This document shows positions 15,335 to 23,657 of a stretch of DNA of 64,000 nt, piece by piece. Below the pieces are notes generated by a model. The model had not been told where the DNA came from and searched no databases. It was given only the letters and a program-made list of their open reading frames with translations. The translations under genes and the position numbers were made by a program. Within the stretch, counting starts at the first letter, position 1. Each line of letters opens with the position of its first letter. This DNA is from UBA12087 sp964370815 (GTDB lineage Bacteria; Chloroflexota; Anaerolineae; Anaerolineales; Villigracilaceae). The stretch covers positions 1-64,000 of the forward strand of contig CAYJKQ010000002.1 in NCBI GenBank assembly GCA_964370815.1. The letters are read 5' to 3'.

Positions 15335-15832
15335 TCAATCGATACGCTGGAAACGATCCCCGGGAGTGTTGCAAATCGGGCATTTACCTTCAAAAGGTCC
15401 TTCATGTGTCAGCCCACAGATCGGGCAGACATAATAATCCACATCACCTGTTGATTTGTCGAGGTTCTCGAGAGCTTTGCGATAAAGCTTCTCGTGCAAT
15501 TTTTCCACTTCCCAAGCCCAGGTGAAGCTGGTCAAAGCGCGCTTCATTTCTTCCTTTTGGGCATCTACGATAAATTCGGGATACATGGTGGTCACTTCGT
15601 AATTCTCCCCAGCTATGGCTGTCTGTAGATTCTCGCTGGTGGATTTGATCTCACCCAGGGCGCGCAGATGCGTGTGCGCATGGATGGTTTCAGCAGCCGC
15701 GACTGCGCGGAAGAGTTTTGCCACTTGTGGGTATCCATCCTGTTCAGCTTTTGCGGCAAATGCAAGATATTTGCGGTTGGCTTGTGATTCTCCGGCAAAA
15801 GCAGCTTTTAGATCTTCAATGGTTTTAGACAT
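15335..15832 (-). CDS. rbr: Rubrerythrin
   Basis: A 165-residue non-haem iron peroxidase that reduces hydrogen peroxide in anaerobes. The N-terminal four-helix ferritin-like part carries the diiron ligands (AFAGESQANRKYLAFA with the first Glu, AAAETIHAHTH, and EGENYE-like AGENYEVTTMYPEF, later WEVEKLHEKLY). The C-terminal rubredoxin-like domain holds two CxxC pairs, CPICG and CPIC, about 13 residues apart. Cytosolic. The ATG follows GGAG. It is a single gene between rpsT and rnpB and supports an anaerobic lifestyle. Confidence 0.95.
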   Translation of the reverse strand: MSKTIEDLKAAFAGESQANRKYLAFAAKAEQDGYPQVAKLFRAVAAAETIHAHTHLRALGEIKSTSENLQTAIAGENYEVTTMYPEFIVDAQKEEMKRALTSFTWAWEVEKLHEKLYRKALENLDKSTGDVDYYVCPICGLTHEGPFEGKCPICNTPGDRFQRID

Positions 15833-15970
15833 TTCAATCTCCTTAAATTCTTATAACGAATTATCTTTCATAATATATATCACAAGTGACCACTCAAATC
15901 CTGTCTATTTGGTAACTTTCACTAGGTGACATATCTCATTATTTGAAGAGAAATATATTCGCAAACATTG

Positions 15971-15999
15971 TTGACGGCTGTATTAAGAACAGGTATGAT
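15971..15999 (+). promoter_or_regulatory. Promoter of rnpB
   Basis: TTGACG (15971-15976) and TATGAT (15994-15999) are spaced by exactly 17 bases, and the RNase P RNA begins about 5 bases after the -10 box. This is a near-consensus housekeeping sigma promoter. Confidence 0.85.
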
Positions 16000-16003
16000 G
16001 AAA

Positions 16004-16422
16004 CTGCCTCAGGCTGGTTGGACGGTCGCGGCCTGGTCACACAGGTCGAGGAAAGTCCGCACTCCACAGGGCACGATGTCGGCTAATTACCGGGGCGGGG
16101 TCACTTCGCAAGGAGTCAACCTGCCGGACCAGGGCCACAGAAACAAACAGCCTGTCTCCTTTGGAGGCAGGTGATGGTGAAAAGGTGGTGTAAGAGACCA
16201 CCGGCATGCATAGTAATATGGATGGCCAGGTAACCCCCATCGGGAGCAAGGCCAAGCAGGGATAAGCCCGTCTTCGGACGGCAGGAGGCTGCCCGTCTCC
16301 TCATAATCCCGGGTAGGCTGCCAGAACGGCATGGTAACGTGTCGTCCAGATAGATGATCGCCCAAGGGTGGATTCATTCCACCCCGGACAGAATGCGGCT
16401 TATAGATCGGCCTGAGGCAAAG
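16004..16422 (+). ncRNA. rnpB: RNase P RNA, bacterial class A type
   Basis: The catalytic RNA that removes 5' leaders from tRNA precursors. The 5' end ctgcctcaggctgg pairs with the 3' end cggcctgaggca to form P1. The conserved core gaggaaagtccgcactcc lies near 16047-16064, and the 3' conserved part (ggctta near 16397, then tagatcggcc) is present, as is a segment reading ggtgaaaaggtggtgtaagagaccaccgg region in the middle. Length is near 420 bases. Ends are estimated from the P1 pairing; promoter and terminator frame it closely. Confidence 0.95.
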
Positions 16423-16428
16423 AATTAC

Positions 16429-16468
16429 AAAAACATCCTGATCGAAATATCAGGATGTTTTTGTTTTA
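16429..16468 (+). terminator. Terminator of rnpB
   Basis: A perfect 14-bp stem, aaaaacatcctgat / atcaggatgttttt with loop cgaaat, is followed by gtttta. It starts within 10 bases of the rnpB 3' end. Confidence 0.9.
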
Positions 16469-16784
16469 TATATTGGATCATCAGGTTTTAAATTGATCTT
16501 GTTTCATAATCTAATCCACAAACTCGATAATTAGACCAACAACATTTCGCCTGTCTTGTTGTGGATATGCTGATCATTCGAAATATTTATTGAGTAATCT
16601 TCCTGCCAATATTCAATCCAGAATTTTGAAGGTCTTTTCGATAACATGCTTATCCTGTCTCTGATTTAGTCTAATCAAAATTGATCTCATAGGAGAAAAC
16701 TGGAGAGGTGATTGATTACCAAGAATAAAGCGAGGTACAGCGGTTAAAAGTCCATCCGAATTACCTAGATTAGAAAAATTCTCT
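16469..16784. other. Intergenic stretch, no feature recognised
   Basis: About 315 bases between the rnpB terminator and the end of the dehydrogenase gene. A 60-codon minus-strand frame here has no family resemblance, and I see no RNA structure. Confidence 0.35.
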
Positions 16785-17717
16785 CTAGGGTACAATCAAA
16801 TTTACAGATGAAGTTGATTTTTCGAGAATTTTCAATACTGCGATAACATCATCCTCACCCAAGCCTTCATCCAATGCTTGATTAAATAGATTTTCGTCTA
16901 TAAAGCCAACTGGAATATAGATCCCTTTTCTTTTCGCTTCCTGGCAAACAAGATGTGTATCTTTAGCTGCATTTCTAAGGGCTGCATGCTGTGAAAAATC
17001 ACCGGATAATAATTTCGGAGCTTTTGATCGGAAAAAATCGTTGGCCATTTGTCCGGATAAAATCAGTTCCATAAACATATCCACATTCAGACCGAGATGA
17101 TGAGCAAAATGGTAGGCTTCGGTAAATGCCTCCAACATAGCAAAGAGAAGTAAATTATTCGCAAGTTTCATCCGCATAGCATTAGGTGGATTACCACACC
17201 TTAATGTTGATTTACCTATTGCCGAGAAGATTGGTTGAAGGCGATCAATAAGGGTGTCATCCCCAGCTGCAAGGATGACCAAGCTACCTTCCTCTGCTGG
17301 TTTACGCGAACCAGATACCGGAGCTTCAATATAAAATCCACCAGCTGTGGAAATTGCGGTAGAAATCCTCTCGGAAAATTCAGGGGCAACAGTAGCAATG
17401 TTAACTATGATCTTGTTATTGATTTGCGCTTGAATTCGTCCTTCGACCACAAGCAGAACTTCATTAATCTCTTTTTCGTTTGAAACTATAAGCAAGGTGA
17501 CCTCATTTGCGCTGATAGCTTCCTGAGCAGATCCAGCGATTTTTGCCAACCCGATGAAAGGATCACACTTAATAAGGGATCGATTAAAAACAGTTAATGA
17601 AAAACCATCGTTAATAAGATTCCTGGCTATGGGCGTACCCATAGCCCCTAAACCAACAACGCTGACTTTCATTATTGGGGCCTTAAATTTTTCCTTACTT
17701 GAGTTTTGATGTATCAT
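16785..17717 (-). CDS. 3-hydroxyisobutyrate dehydrogenase-family oxidoreductase
   Basis: A 310-residue NAD(P)-dependent beta-hydroxyacid dehydrogenase. The Rossmann start is VSVVGLGAMGTPIARNL (about 18-34), the substrate loop is APVSGSRKPAEEGSL (about 133-147), and the catalytic Lys lies in MRMKLANNLLL (about 181-191). Family members oxidise 3-hydroxyisobutyrate, tartronate semialdehyde or succinic-semialdehyde-type substrates; the exact one cannot be told. The frame opens with 15 extra residues before MKVSVVG; Met16 (17672) is a plausible true start, but neither has a strong ribosome site. It is not in an evident operon. Confidence 0.85.
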   Translation of the reverse strand: MIHQNSSKEKFKAPIMKVSVVGLGAMGTPIARNLINDGFSLTVFNRSLIKCDPFIGLAKIAGSAQEAISANEVTLLIVSNEKEINEVLLVVEGRIQAQINNKIIVNIATVAPEFSERISTAISTAGGFYIEAPVSGSRKPAEEGSLVILAAGDDTLIDRLQPIFSAIGKSTLRCGNPPNAMRMKLANNLLLFAMLEAFTEAYHFAHHLGLNVDMFMELILSGQMANDFFRSKAPKLLSGDFSQHAALRNAAKDTHLVCQEAKRKGIYIPVGFIDENLFNQALDEGLGEDDVIAVLKILEKSTSSVNLIVP

Positions 17718-17934
17718 TTATATTTCTTATCGCTTTGGGAATAAGGATATGCAATTCAAATCAGTATGTGGATCACTTTTTTATTGAGAAAATTATAGCA
17801 TATTGATATAATTTAGAAACTAAAACAAAATCGGGATCTTTCAAAATTAATGTGTTCCTTGGATGAGAAATCGTTCCTTGGACATAAAATTGTATCTCAG
17901 CTAAACTTAACGAAAACCATCTATGGAGTATAAA

Positions 17935-18522
17935 ATGGACCTTGGACAATGGGTAATTATAGGTATCTGCATTATCCTGGCATTATGGTATGTCATTGGA
18001 GCGATCATCAACTATAAACGCGCTGATATCATTTCTAAATGGTTGCAAGATGGACTTGATGAATTAGGTGAGTTGAGTGGGAAAGGCTGGTTAACTGCGC
18101 TTCATACCGCTGGAAGGCTCGCAATCCGAGAAGCGAAACCTCCATTTAAGTTAGTGGAATTATTATTTGCCTTAGAATCTCGAGAAAACCTCCCGGTATG
18201 GGCTTTCCGCCATCTTATGGGACGGCGGGATGAATTGTACATCCGCGCTGAATTACGCTCTGTTCCTAAAATGGAGATAGAAGTAGTGCGAGAGAGTAAA
18301 CGGAAGAATTCGGATGAACGATTTGATATTTCTAGTTCGGGTAAGAAAAATGAAGAAATTCTGGGACGTTTGGATGGTTTTCTGAGAAATTATCCAACTG
18401 CAATTGTAAAAGTTTCACTAAAACCAATGAAACCACACCTTCTTCTCCGACTTAATCTTGATATTTTGCGCTCAGGTGATGCTGGCACGTTTTATAGCGC
18501 TCTGCGTTCCTGGGTAGAGTGA
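17935..18522 (+). CDS. Hypothetical protein with N-terminal membrane anchor
   Basis: A 195-residue protein with one hydrophobic helix (about residues 6-27, WVIIGICIILALWYVIGAII) and a cytosolic, basic alpha/beta-like domain. I recognise no family. The ATG at 17935 is preferred: GGAG lies 6 bases upstream, while the earlier ATG at 17923 has no ribosome site and overlaps that GGAG. It is the only plus-strand gene between rnpB and 23.6 kb, and ends at a bidirectional hairpin. Confidence 0.65.
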   Translation: MDLGQWVIIGICIILALWYVIGAIINYKRADIISKWLQDGLDELGELSGKGWLTALHTAGRLAIREAKPPFKLVELLFALESRENLPVWAFRHLMGRRDELYIRAELRSVPKMEIEVVRESKRKNSDERFDISSSGKKNEEILGRLDGFLRNYPTAIVKVSLKPMKPHLLLRLNLDILRSGDAGTFYSALRSWVE

Positions 18523-18544
18523 TCCATCAAAACGCCAATTCCCA

Positions 18545-18584
18545 ATTAATGATCCCGATCACAAGTTGTGCCGGGATCATTAAT
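18545..18584. terminator. Bidirectional terminator
   Basis: The arms attaatgatcccg and cgggatcattaat form a 13-bp stem with a 14-base loop, flanked by A/T tracts on both sides. It separates the convergent genes ending at 18522 (plus) and 18632 (minus). Confidence 0.75.
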
Positions 18585-18631
18585 TAGAAGGTTTCGAAAT
18601 CTCCACCAAATTAAAATCCGGGAGTTTACTC

Positions 18632-19615
18632 CTAATTTTCAGCAAACAGCAGATCTGCCATTCGTTTGAGCATAGCTGTGTCGCAAACCTCAGTTTCAAA
18701 AAGTGGCAGGACGGATCGTACCTGACCGTCAAATTCTTTCCAGATTGTCTGCATGTGCTCTTCCTGCATGGCAACGCGGTTCTTGACGAAATCAGGTGTG
18801 TCATGCTTTACGCTTTCTTTATCGATCAGCATATTAACGATCACCCCACCAACAGGAATATTAAATTCCTTAAACCAACCAATAAAACGTGTGATCACCG
18901 CAATCGGTAACGCTTCCGGCAAGGTCACAAAGAAAAAGGAAGTCAGGCTTTCGTCAGTCAATAGTTCCTTAGCCTTACCCATGCGTTCACGCAAGTTAAG
19001 CAGGTAATCCATCAATGGGTCTTTTTCCTTCTTCTTCTTACTGTAGGAGAGTAAATCTTTTAAGGTAGCAGCCTCTTCACGGCTTTGCACCATTTTATTG
19101 ACCCACATCTCATATACGCTTGACATTCCCAGCAACCGACGGGCGTTGGCTGTCGGAGCTGTATCAAAAACATATGCATCGTACTCATTATCGAACATCA
19201 AATCGATCATGTTCTCAAACATGGCTGATTCTTCAAAGGCAGGGTTCATCGTTGCAGATTCAACAAATTCATCTGCTTTGGTTTTAATATCAGCAAATTT
19301 CAGGAACCAGGATATCTTTTCACGTATTTCGTTCTTCGATTTTTCGATCGTGTCTTTGGTGTCGATCTCATAAGCTGTCAGGTTGGGAAAACCTGTTACC
19401 ACAGTCGGCTTGCCAAAGACATCCTGACCCAGCATACTTGAGAGTGAATGGACGGGGTTTGTAGACGCCAACAGCGTCTTTTTGCCTGATTGGGCCTCCC
19501 ATAATGCTGCTGTTCCAGCCATAACAGTCTTACCAACTCCACCCTTGCCACCGAAGAACAGATACTTCAGCTTGGGTTTTTGTGTCATGTATTGGTACAT
19601 GGATGTATCGATCAT
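18632..19615 (-). CDS. ArsA/Get3-like ATPase, paralogue B
   Basis: A 327-residue deviant-Walker P-loop ATPase of the ArsA/Get3 group. The signature-Lys P-loop GGKGGVGKT (about 22-30) is intact. The switch II region reads VFDTAPTANARRLLG (about 148-162), keeping DTAPT but losing the GHT that normally follows. No CxxC zinc pair of eukaryotic Get3 is visible. I start it at the ATG at 19615, which overlaps the upstream stop (TGATG) and has GGAGG 6 bases before; a GTG one codon earlier is less likely. It is coupled to paralogue A, and the two probably form a heterodimer, as in the mycobacterial Get3-like pair known from the literature. The client could be the small hydrophobic proteins encoded upstream; that is inference. 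Confidence 0.85.
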   Translation of the reverse strand: MIDTSMYQYMTQKPKLKYLFFGGKGGVGKTVMAGTAALWEAQSGKKTLLASTNPVHSLSSMLGQDVFGKPTVVTGFPNLTAYEIDTKDTIEKSKNEIREKISWFLKFADIKTKADEFVESATMNPAFEESAMFENMIDLMFDNEYDAYVFDTAPTANARRLLGMSSVYEMWVNKMVQSREEAATLKDLLSYSKKKKEKDPLMDYLLNLRERMGKAKELLTDESLTSFFFVTLPEALPIAVITRFIGWFKEFNIPVGGVIVNMLIDKESVKHDTPDFVKNRVAMQEEHMQTIWKEFDGQVRSVLPLFETEVCDTAMLKRMADLLFAEN

Positions 19616-20592
19616 CACATACCTCCAAATAAAGCTTTGGCTACTTCTTCGATCATCGGCAGGCCAGTGATATCACGTTCGAATTCTGGAACATGTGCCA
19701 GGACTTCACCAGAAAAGATCTGGTTTATTTTTTCAAGGTAGGTAGTTTGCATTTCCATACGGTTGCGCAGGTAAGAAGGTATGTTCTGACTGGAGAGTTC
19801 CGCTGGAATGACTCGATTAACAATGTAGCCACAAAGTGGAACATCAAACTTGGAGAATAAACCAGCTGCTTTTTTTGTATCCAGGATTATCATTTCTTCC
19901 GGAGTCAACACAAAGTAGAATGCAGTCTTTTTCTTATCCGTAAGGATGCTGGATGAAGCATTGATGCGATGTTTGATATATTGTAATTCCTCAAGAATTT
20001 TATCCTCTTCGCTTTCCTGGTCACGTTTCATGACTTTTGCCACCTGGTCATATTCAGCCATTTCCTCCCTCAGACCTGTGATCTTGTCAATCCACTGGTC
20101 ATAGACGGATGCCATACTCAGGTAGTAAAGCGCATGACCAAGTGGTACAAGGTCGTAAATATAATAGTCATATTCACCACTGACAACAATATCCACTACT
20201 TCATCAAAAATTGCACTCTCTTCCATGGCCGGTTCAGCCGCTGCAGCCTGGATGTAATTCTCAATCTCTTCAGGGATCTCATCCATCCCATACATATCGC
20301 GAATTTTCTGTCGGATCTCTTCCTGGTATTCCCGAATGCGCTGGTCTGCATCAATTTCCTGAGCATACAGGTTGGGCATGATCTCTACCGGCCCTTTGCC
20401 AAAAATATCGCGCTTAAAAATATCTGACAAGCTAGCCTGCGGATCTACTGAAAAAACCAGCACTTTATGACCCTGCTTTGCAAGCCAGTATGCTGTGGCG
20501 GCACTAAAAGTGGTCTTTCCCAGACCTCCCTTCCCGCCAAACATGATATAGCGTCTGTCTGGATCTTTTGCAAATACTTCACGCATTGACAT
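19615..20592 (-). CDS. ArsA/Get3-like ATPase, paralogue A
   Basis: A 325-residue relative of ArsA/Get3, about the same length as paralogue B. The P-loop GGKGGLGKTTFSAA (about 19-32) is complete and the A-loop-like SVDPQASLSD follows (about 48-57). The switch II segment reads YDLVPLGHALYYL (about 145-157): the GH is kept, but DTAPT has become DLVPL. Paralogue B shows the reverse loss, so neither subunit is canonical alone. There is no arsenic-resistance gene (arsB, arsR, arsD) nearby, so arsenite efflux is unlikely. The ATG follows GGAG with 6-base spacing; the gene lies 10 bases after the small hydrophobic protein gene. Confidence 0.88.
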   Translation of the reverse strand: MSMREVFAKDPDRRYIMFGGKGGLGKTTFSAATAYWLAKQGHKVLVFSVDPQASLSDIFKRDIFGKGPVEIMPNLYAQEIDADQRIREYQEEIRQKIRDMYGMDEIPEEIENYIQAAAAEPAMEESAIFDEVVDIVVSGEYDYYIYDLVPLGHALYYLSMASVYDQWIDKITGLREEMAEYDQVAKVMKRDQESEEDKILEELQYIKHRINASSSILTDKKKTAFYFVLTPEEMIILDTKKAAGLFSKFDVPLCGYIVNRVIPAELSSQNIPSYLRNRMEMQTTYLEKINQIFSGEVLAHVPEFERDITGLPMIEEVAKALFGGM

Positions 20593-20601
20593 AATTAACT
20601 C

Positions 20602-20874
20602 CTATGCGAGTGCATCAGTCAGGTCTTTTTCGCGCAGCATACGGCGTTTCCAAGTGCTAACTTGTGGTACAACATAGGGAAGCAGGCGTAAGCTGTAATA
20701 CGGTGGCAGAATGGGAATACCCAACAGATCTCCCATTGTGATCAAAATGAACAAGTGTTCCATACTACCGCGTGTTTTTAATGCATATCGAGCCATGTCA
20801 TGGCCAGCCATTCCATACAATATACTTTTCAAACCATCAAACCTTCCAGGTTTCTTCTCTTTTTCTTCTGGCAT
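20602..20874 (-). CDS. Small hydrophobic protein, duplicate 2
   Basis: A 90-residue protein. A charged N-terminus (MPEEKEKKPGRFDG) is followed by HLFILITMGDLLGIPILPPY (about 43-62), a likely membrane-associated helix with a double proline, then LRLLPYVVP and a basic KRRMLREKDLTDALA tail. It is clearly a paralogue of the next gene upstream (93 residues): both share EHLFILI-x2-GD-x-LGIP-x-LPPYY and LRE+DLTD. I choose ATG 20874 because GGAG lies 8 bases before it; the longer frame to 20943 has no ribosome site. Position directly before two Get3-like ATPases suggests a membrane client or partner. No family name recognised. Confidence 0.75.
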   Translation of the reverse strand: MPEEKEKKPGRFDGLKSILYGMAGHDMARYALKTRGSMEHLFILITMGDLLGIPILPPYYSLRLLPYVVPQVSTWKRRMLREKDLTDALA

Positions 20875-20921
20875 TATCGTTACTCCTTGTCTGAATATAA
20901 ATTTTTCATAAAAAATGAAAC

Positions 20922-21203
20922 TTATGTGATCTCCTGATCGCATAAATCCGTTAAATCACGTTCACGTAACATGCTACGTTTCCAACCCGTGAGATTGGGA
21001 ACTATGAAGGGTAACAGGCGCATCGTGTAATATGGTGGTAATACAGGAATACCTAAAAAATCACCAAAAACGATCAGGATAAATAAATGTTCAAGATGCG
21101 AGCGTTCCTTATGCAGATCGCGCACCATCTCATAAACCGATGCTCCATAAAGCATATCTGCAAAAGCTCGTAAAGCATTACTAATGGTTTGTTTTATAAT
21201 CAT
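20922..21203 (-). CDS. Small hydrophobic protein, duplicate 1
   Basis: A 93-residue protein, paralogous to the gene at 20602-20874 and presumably its tandem duplicate. The N-terminal 30 residues are amphipathic; then comes LEHLFILIVFGDFLGIPVLP (about 38-57) and a basic KRSMLRERDLTDL tail. It may be membrane-bound with one helix or a helical hairpin. It is spaced 21 bases from the thioredoxin-like gene upstream and 47 from the duplicate downstream, so all belong to one minus-strand operon. The ribosome site is weak, suggesting translational coupling. Confidence 0.7.
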   Translation of the reverse strand: MIIKQTISNALRAFADMLYGASVYEMVRDLHKERSHLEHLFILIVFGDFLGIPVLPPYYTMRLLPFIVPNLTGWKRSMLRERDLTDLCDQEIT

Positions 21204-21224
21204 TTCAGCATTGATAACCTGTAT

Positions 21225-21599
21225 TTATTTGAGGTAAGCGCCAGCATCCAATAAAGCTTCTTCAATTTGAGGGATTTTTAACCCGACTATTTTCTTCTTT
21301 CCATTAATTATGAAACTCGGATAGCGGTGTATTCCGTAGCGTATTGCTTTAAACAATCCCTGCAATGAGCGTGGGTCCCAGATACGAATAAAAATCGAAT
21401 CAGCATAGCGGAGGGACAGGTCAATGATCGCATCCGAGAAACATTCGAATTCAGCCTGCCAATCTGGTGGGTATTCATCCAACCCTCGTTGATAAGGACC
21501 ACAATCCATATCTGCTTGAGCGATCATGGACTCACAAGTAAGGCAGACTCCCCATCCTTCTGGTAATGGTAATACCGCGTCAACTAGAATAGGCTGCAT
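21225..21599 (-). CDS. Thioredoxin-like protein (tentative)
   Basis: A 124-residue soluble protein. It contains CLTC (about 19-22), further cysteines near residues 33 and 53, and a late RYPSFIINGKKKIVG (about 92-106) that looks like the cis-proline strand of a thioredoxin fold. The CxxC is not in the usual WCxxC setting, so the redox role is uncertain; a metal or thiol chaperone would also fit. It lies between cstA and the duplicated small membrane proteins, with a strong hairpin separating it from cstA. The ATG has GGGA eight bases upstream. Confidence 0.5.
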   Translation of the reverse strand: MQPILVDAVLPLPEGWGVCLTCESMIAQADMDCGPYQRGLDEYPPDWQAEFECFSDAIIDLSLRYADSIFIRIWDPRSLQGLFKAIRYGIHRYPSFIINGKKKIVGLKIPQIEEALLDAGAYLK

Positions 21600-21620
21600 T
21601 GTTTTTTTCCCAGCAGGAAG

Positions 21621-21648
21621 TGCGGCGCACTATTGTCAGTGCGCCGCA
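21621..21648 (-). terminator. Hairpin between cstA and the downstream operon
   Basis: A perfect 10-bp GC-rich stem tgcggcgcac / gtgcgccgca with an 8-base loop. On the minus strand no T-run follows at once, so it may be a partial terminator, or an RNA-processing or stability hairpin that sets different levels for cstA and the genes below it. Confidence 0.65.
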
Positions 21649-21666
21649 CAGAACCAAAATTAAGAT

Positions 21667-23481
21667 TTAATCAGCTTTAACAGGTACTTGCTTGCGCAAG
21701 CGCCCAAGCGCCTTCATGGCATCCCACGCCAGGAGTATCGCTGCGATCACCAAGTAAATGGCGATAAATCCTGCCAACCAGTTGCCAATTACTTTATCGA
21801 TCGGTAGCCCAGGTGTTGTCAAAACCTGTTTTAATAAGTTGAAGGCAGTCAACAACAGAGCAGCAACTGTGGTCACGAACATGAAGATGAACGGAATGAA
21901 TGTCCACATATATTTCTTACCATTGGTCATCAGCCACAAGGTTGCCAGCAACAATGCCAACGAAGCCATCAATTGATTTGCACCTCCGAAAAGGACCCAG
22001 ATGCGTGCCCAGAAACCTGTATAGATCAGTAAGGCTGAGATCAGCAAGGCGACAATCGTACCGAAAGTTGTATTCTTGAACAATGGCACTTTTTCGCCCA
22101 TGAATTCTGCTGAGGCAACCCGCATGAATCGTACAACCAGGTACATGATGGTCAAACCCATCAGGGTCAGGAAAACTGAGCCGTAGGGTAAACCAAATGA
22201 AGTTGGAACGCCTATCCTGGCCATCATTTCACTCAAGCCAACTGCGAACACACCTGCGTTTTTGCCTGCCGCGATCATACCGACATAACCAGCAAATCCT
22301 TTGGTCACCCCAACACCGACAACTGCGGTCAAAAGAGACAGTATGGCCAGGAACATTTCCAAGAACATTGCGCCGCCACCGACATACAGACCATCAGATT
22401 CTTTTTCCAATTGACGGGCTGTTCCAGAAGAGGAAACCAAGCTGTGCCAGCCTGAGACTGCGCCACAGGCAATGGTCACAAAAAGGATCGGCCATAAGTA
22501 TCCCAAGGCAGGAGGTATGGTTTCGATCCCAGTGCAATCTGCAGCCGCACACAGGTTTCCACTCCAGTTGGTGAAAGCCGGGAAATCAGCAGGGAATGCC
22601 GGATGCCAGATCAACAGACCAATGGTACCAGCCAAAATGCCCAGGAAGACAATCCAGAAGGCAACATAGTTGATGGGTTGAGCCCAACGCCAAATGGGTA
22701 ATACAGCACCAAAATAGCAGATGACCAAGGTAACCAAGCTCCAGATGAATTGCGGGCGTGTCACACTCCCAAAGACAAGAGCATAAGTCGTAGTCTTGGT
22801 GCCATCGGCTGCGGTAGTGACTATTGCACCATTGATTGAAGTAAACAGACTCTGAACCGCAGGTAATGTTCCCAACCAGATACCAACAAATGCAAGCACA
22901 ACGGTAACCAGGCTAGTTACGATGATATCCATCTTCCATTTGTAAGTCATCTGACCAGCCAGGAGACCAATACCAATGACAAGAAGAACGCCCAATGGAA
23001 CGGCGGGGTTGGTCATCAGATCATACCCGACGATCTTTCCGAAAGCAGCCATGATGAGCAGCAAGTAAAAGTAGATAAATGTCAAAAGGATGTTGCGTGA
23101 GCGTGGTGAGATAAATCGGTAGGATAGTGCCCCAAAGGATTGACCTTCTTCACGCACACCCAGCATGATACTCGTATAATCCTGCACCCAGCCGATAAAG
23201 AAGGTGCCGACAATGATCCATATCAGAGCTGGCAACCATCCCCATTGCACAGCAACGATCGGGCCTGTGATGGGTCCCAAGGCAGCAATTGATTTGAACT
23301 GGTACCCAAATAAGACGTTTCGGTTGGCAGGACTGAAGTCCACACCATCCATATACATCTTGGCCGGGGTTGCCTTTTTATCATCGGGTTTTATGACATT
23401 TTTATGGATAGATTTGGCATAGAAATTATAGCCAAAGTATATCGCAGCAAAACCGATGATCAGTGTATATACTGCATTCAT
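21667..23481 (-). CDS. cstA: Carbon starvation protein A family transporter
   Basis: A 604-residue integral membrane protein of the CstA family, with around 16 hydrophobic segments. In E. coli CstA and its relatives take up pyruvate or peptides under carbon limitation. Typical segments are FSPANRNVLFGYQFKSIAAL, GPITGPIVAVQWGWLPALIW and ACGAVSGWHSLVSSSGTARQ. The length lies between the short and long family forms. A long periplasmic insertion near residues 295-320 carries two cysteines (NLCAAADC). The ATG follows GGAGGAGG with an 8-base gap. It heads a minus-strand run that includes the thioredoxin-like, small hydrophobic and Get3-like genes. Confidence 0.93.
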   Translation of the reverse strand: MNAVYTLIIGFAAIYFGYNFYAKSIHKNVIKPDDKKATPAKMYMDGVDFSPANRNVLFGYQFKSIAALGPITGPIVAVQWGWLPALIWIIVGTFFIGWVQDYTSIMLGVREEGQSFGALSYRFISPRSRNILLTFIYFYLLLIMAAFGKIVGYDLMTNPAVPLGVLLVIGIGLLAGQMTYKWKMDIIVTSLVTVVLAFVGIWLGTLPAVQSLFTSINGAIVTTAADGTKTTTYALVFGSVTRPQFIWSLVTLVICYFGAVLPIWRWAQPINYVAFWIVFLGILAGTIGLLIWHPAFPADFPAFTNWSGNLCAAADCTGIETIPPALGYLWPILFVTIACGAVSGWHSLVSSSGTARQLEKESDGLYVGGGAMFLEMFLAILSLLTAVVGVGVTKGFAGYVGMIAAGKNAGVFAVGLSEMMARIGVPTSFGLPYGSVFLTLMGLTIMYLVVRFMRVASAEFMGEKVPLFKNTTFGTIVALLISALLIYTGFWARIWVLFGGANQLMASLALLLATLWLMTNGKKYMWTFIPFIFMFVTTVAALLLTAFNLLKQVLTTPGLPIDKVIGNWLAGFIAIYLVIAAILLAWDAMKALGRLRKQVPVKAD

Positions 23482-23598
23482 GAGTAATCCTCCTCCAGTG
23501 TTGAACTAAAATATAATTGGATAAACACTCGAATAGATAAAACTAAACTTTAACCATCGTTTATAAGCATCACCTCCTATATATTCATCACTAGTATA

Positions 23599-23626
23599 TT
23601 GACAAACCACCCAACCTCCGTATACT
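23599..23626 (+). promoter_or_regulatory. Near-consensus promoter for the TPR membrane protein
   Basis: TTGACA (23599-23604) and TATACT (23621-23626) are separated by 16 bases. The predicted start lies about 25 bases before the ATG at 23658. The cstA gene is divergent from this region. Confidence 0.75.
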
Positions 23627-23657
23627 AAGACATCGGTCTTAATCATTGGAGGTTTCG

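Noticed and set aside
18632..20592. Arsenite-efflux operon
   Set aside because: ArsA-like ATPases are present, but arsB, arsD and arsR are absent and switch II motifs are altered.
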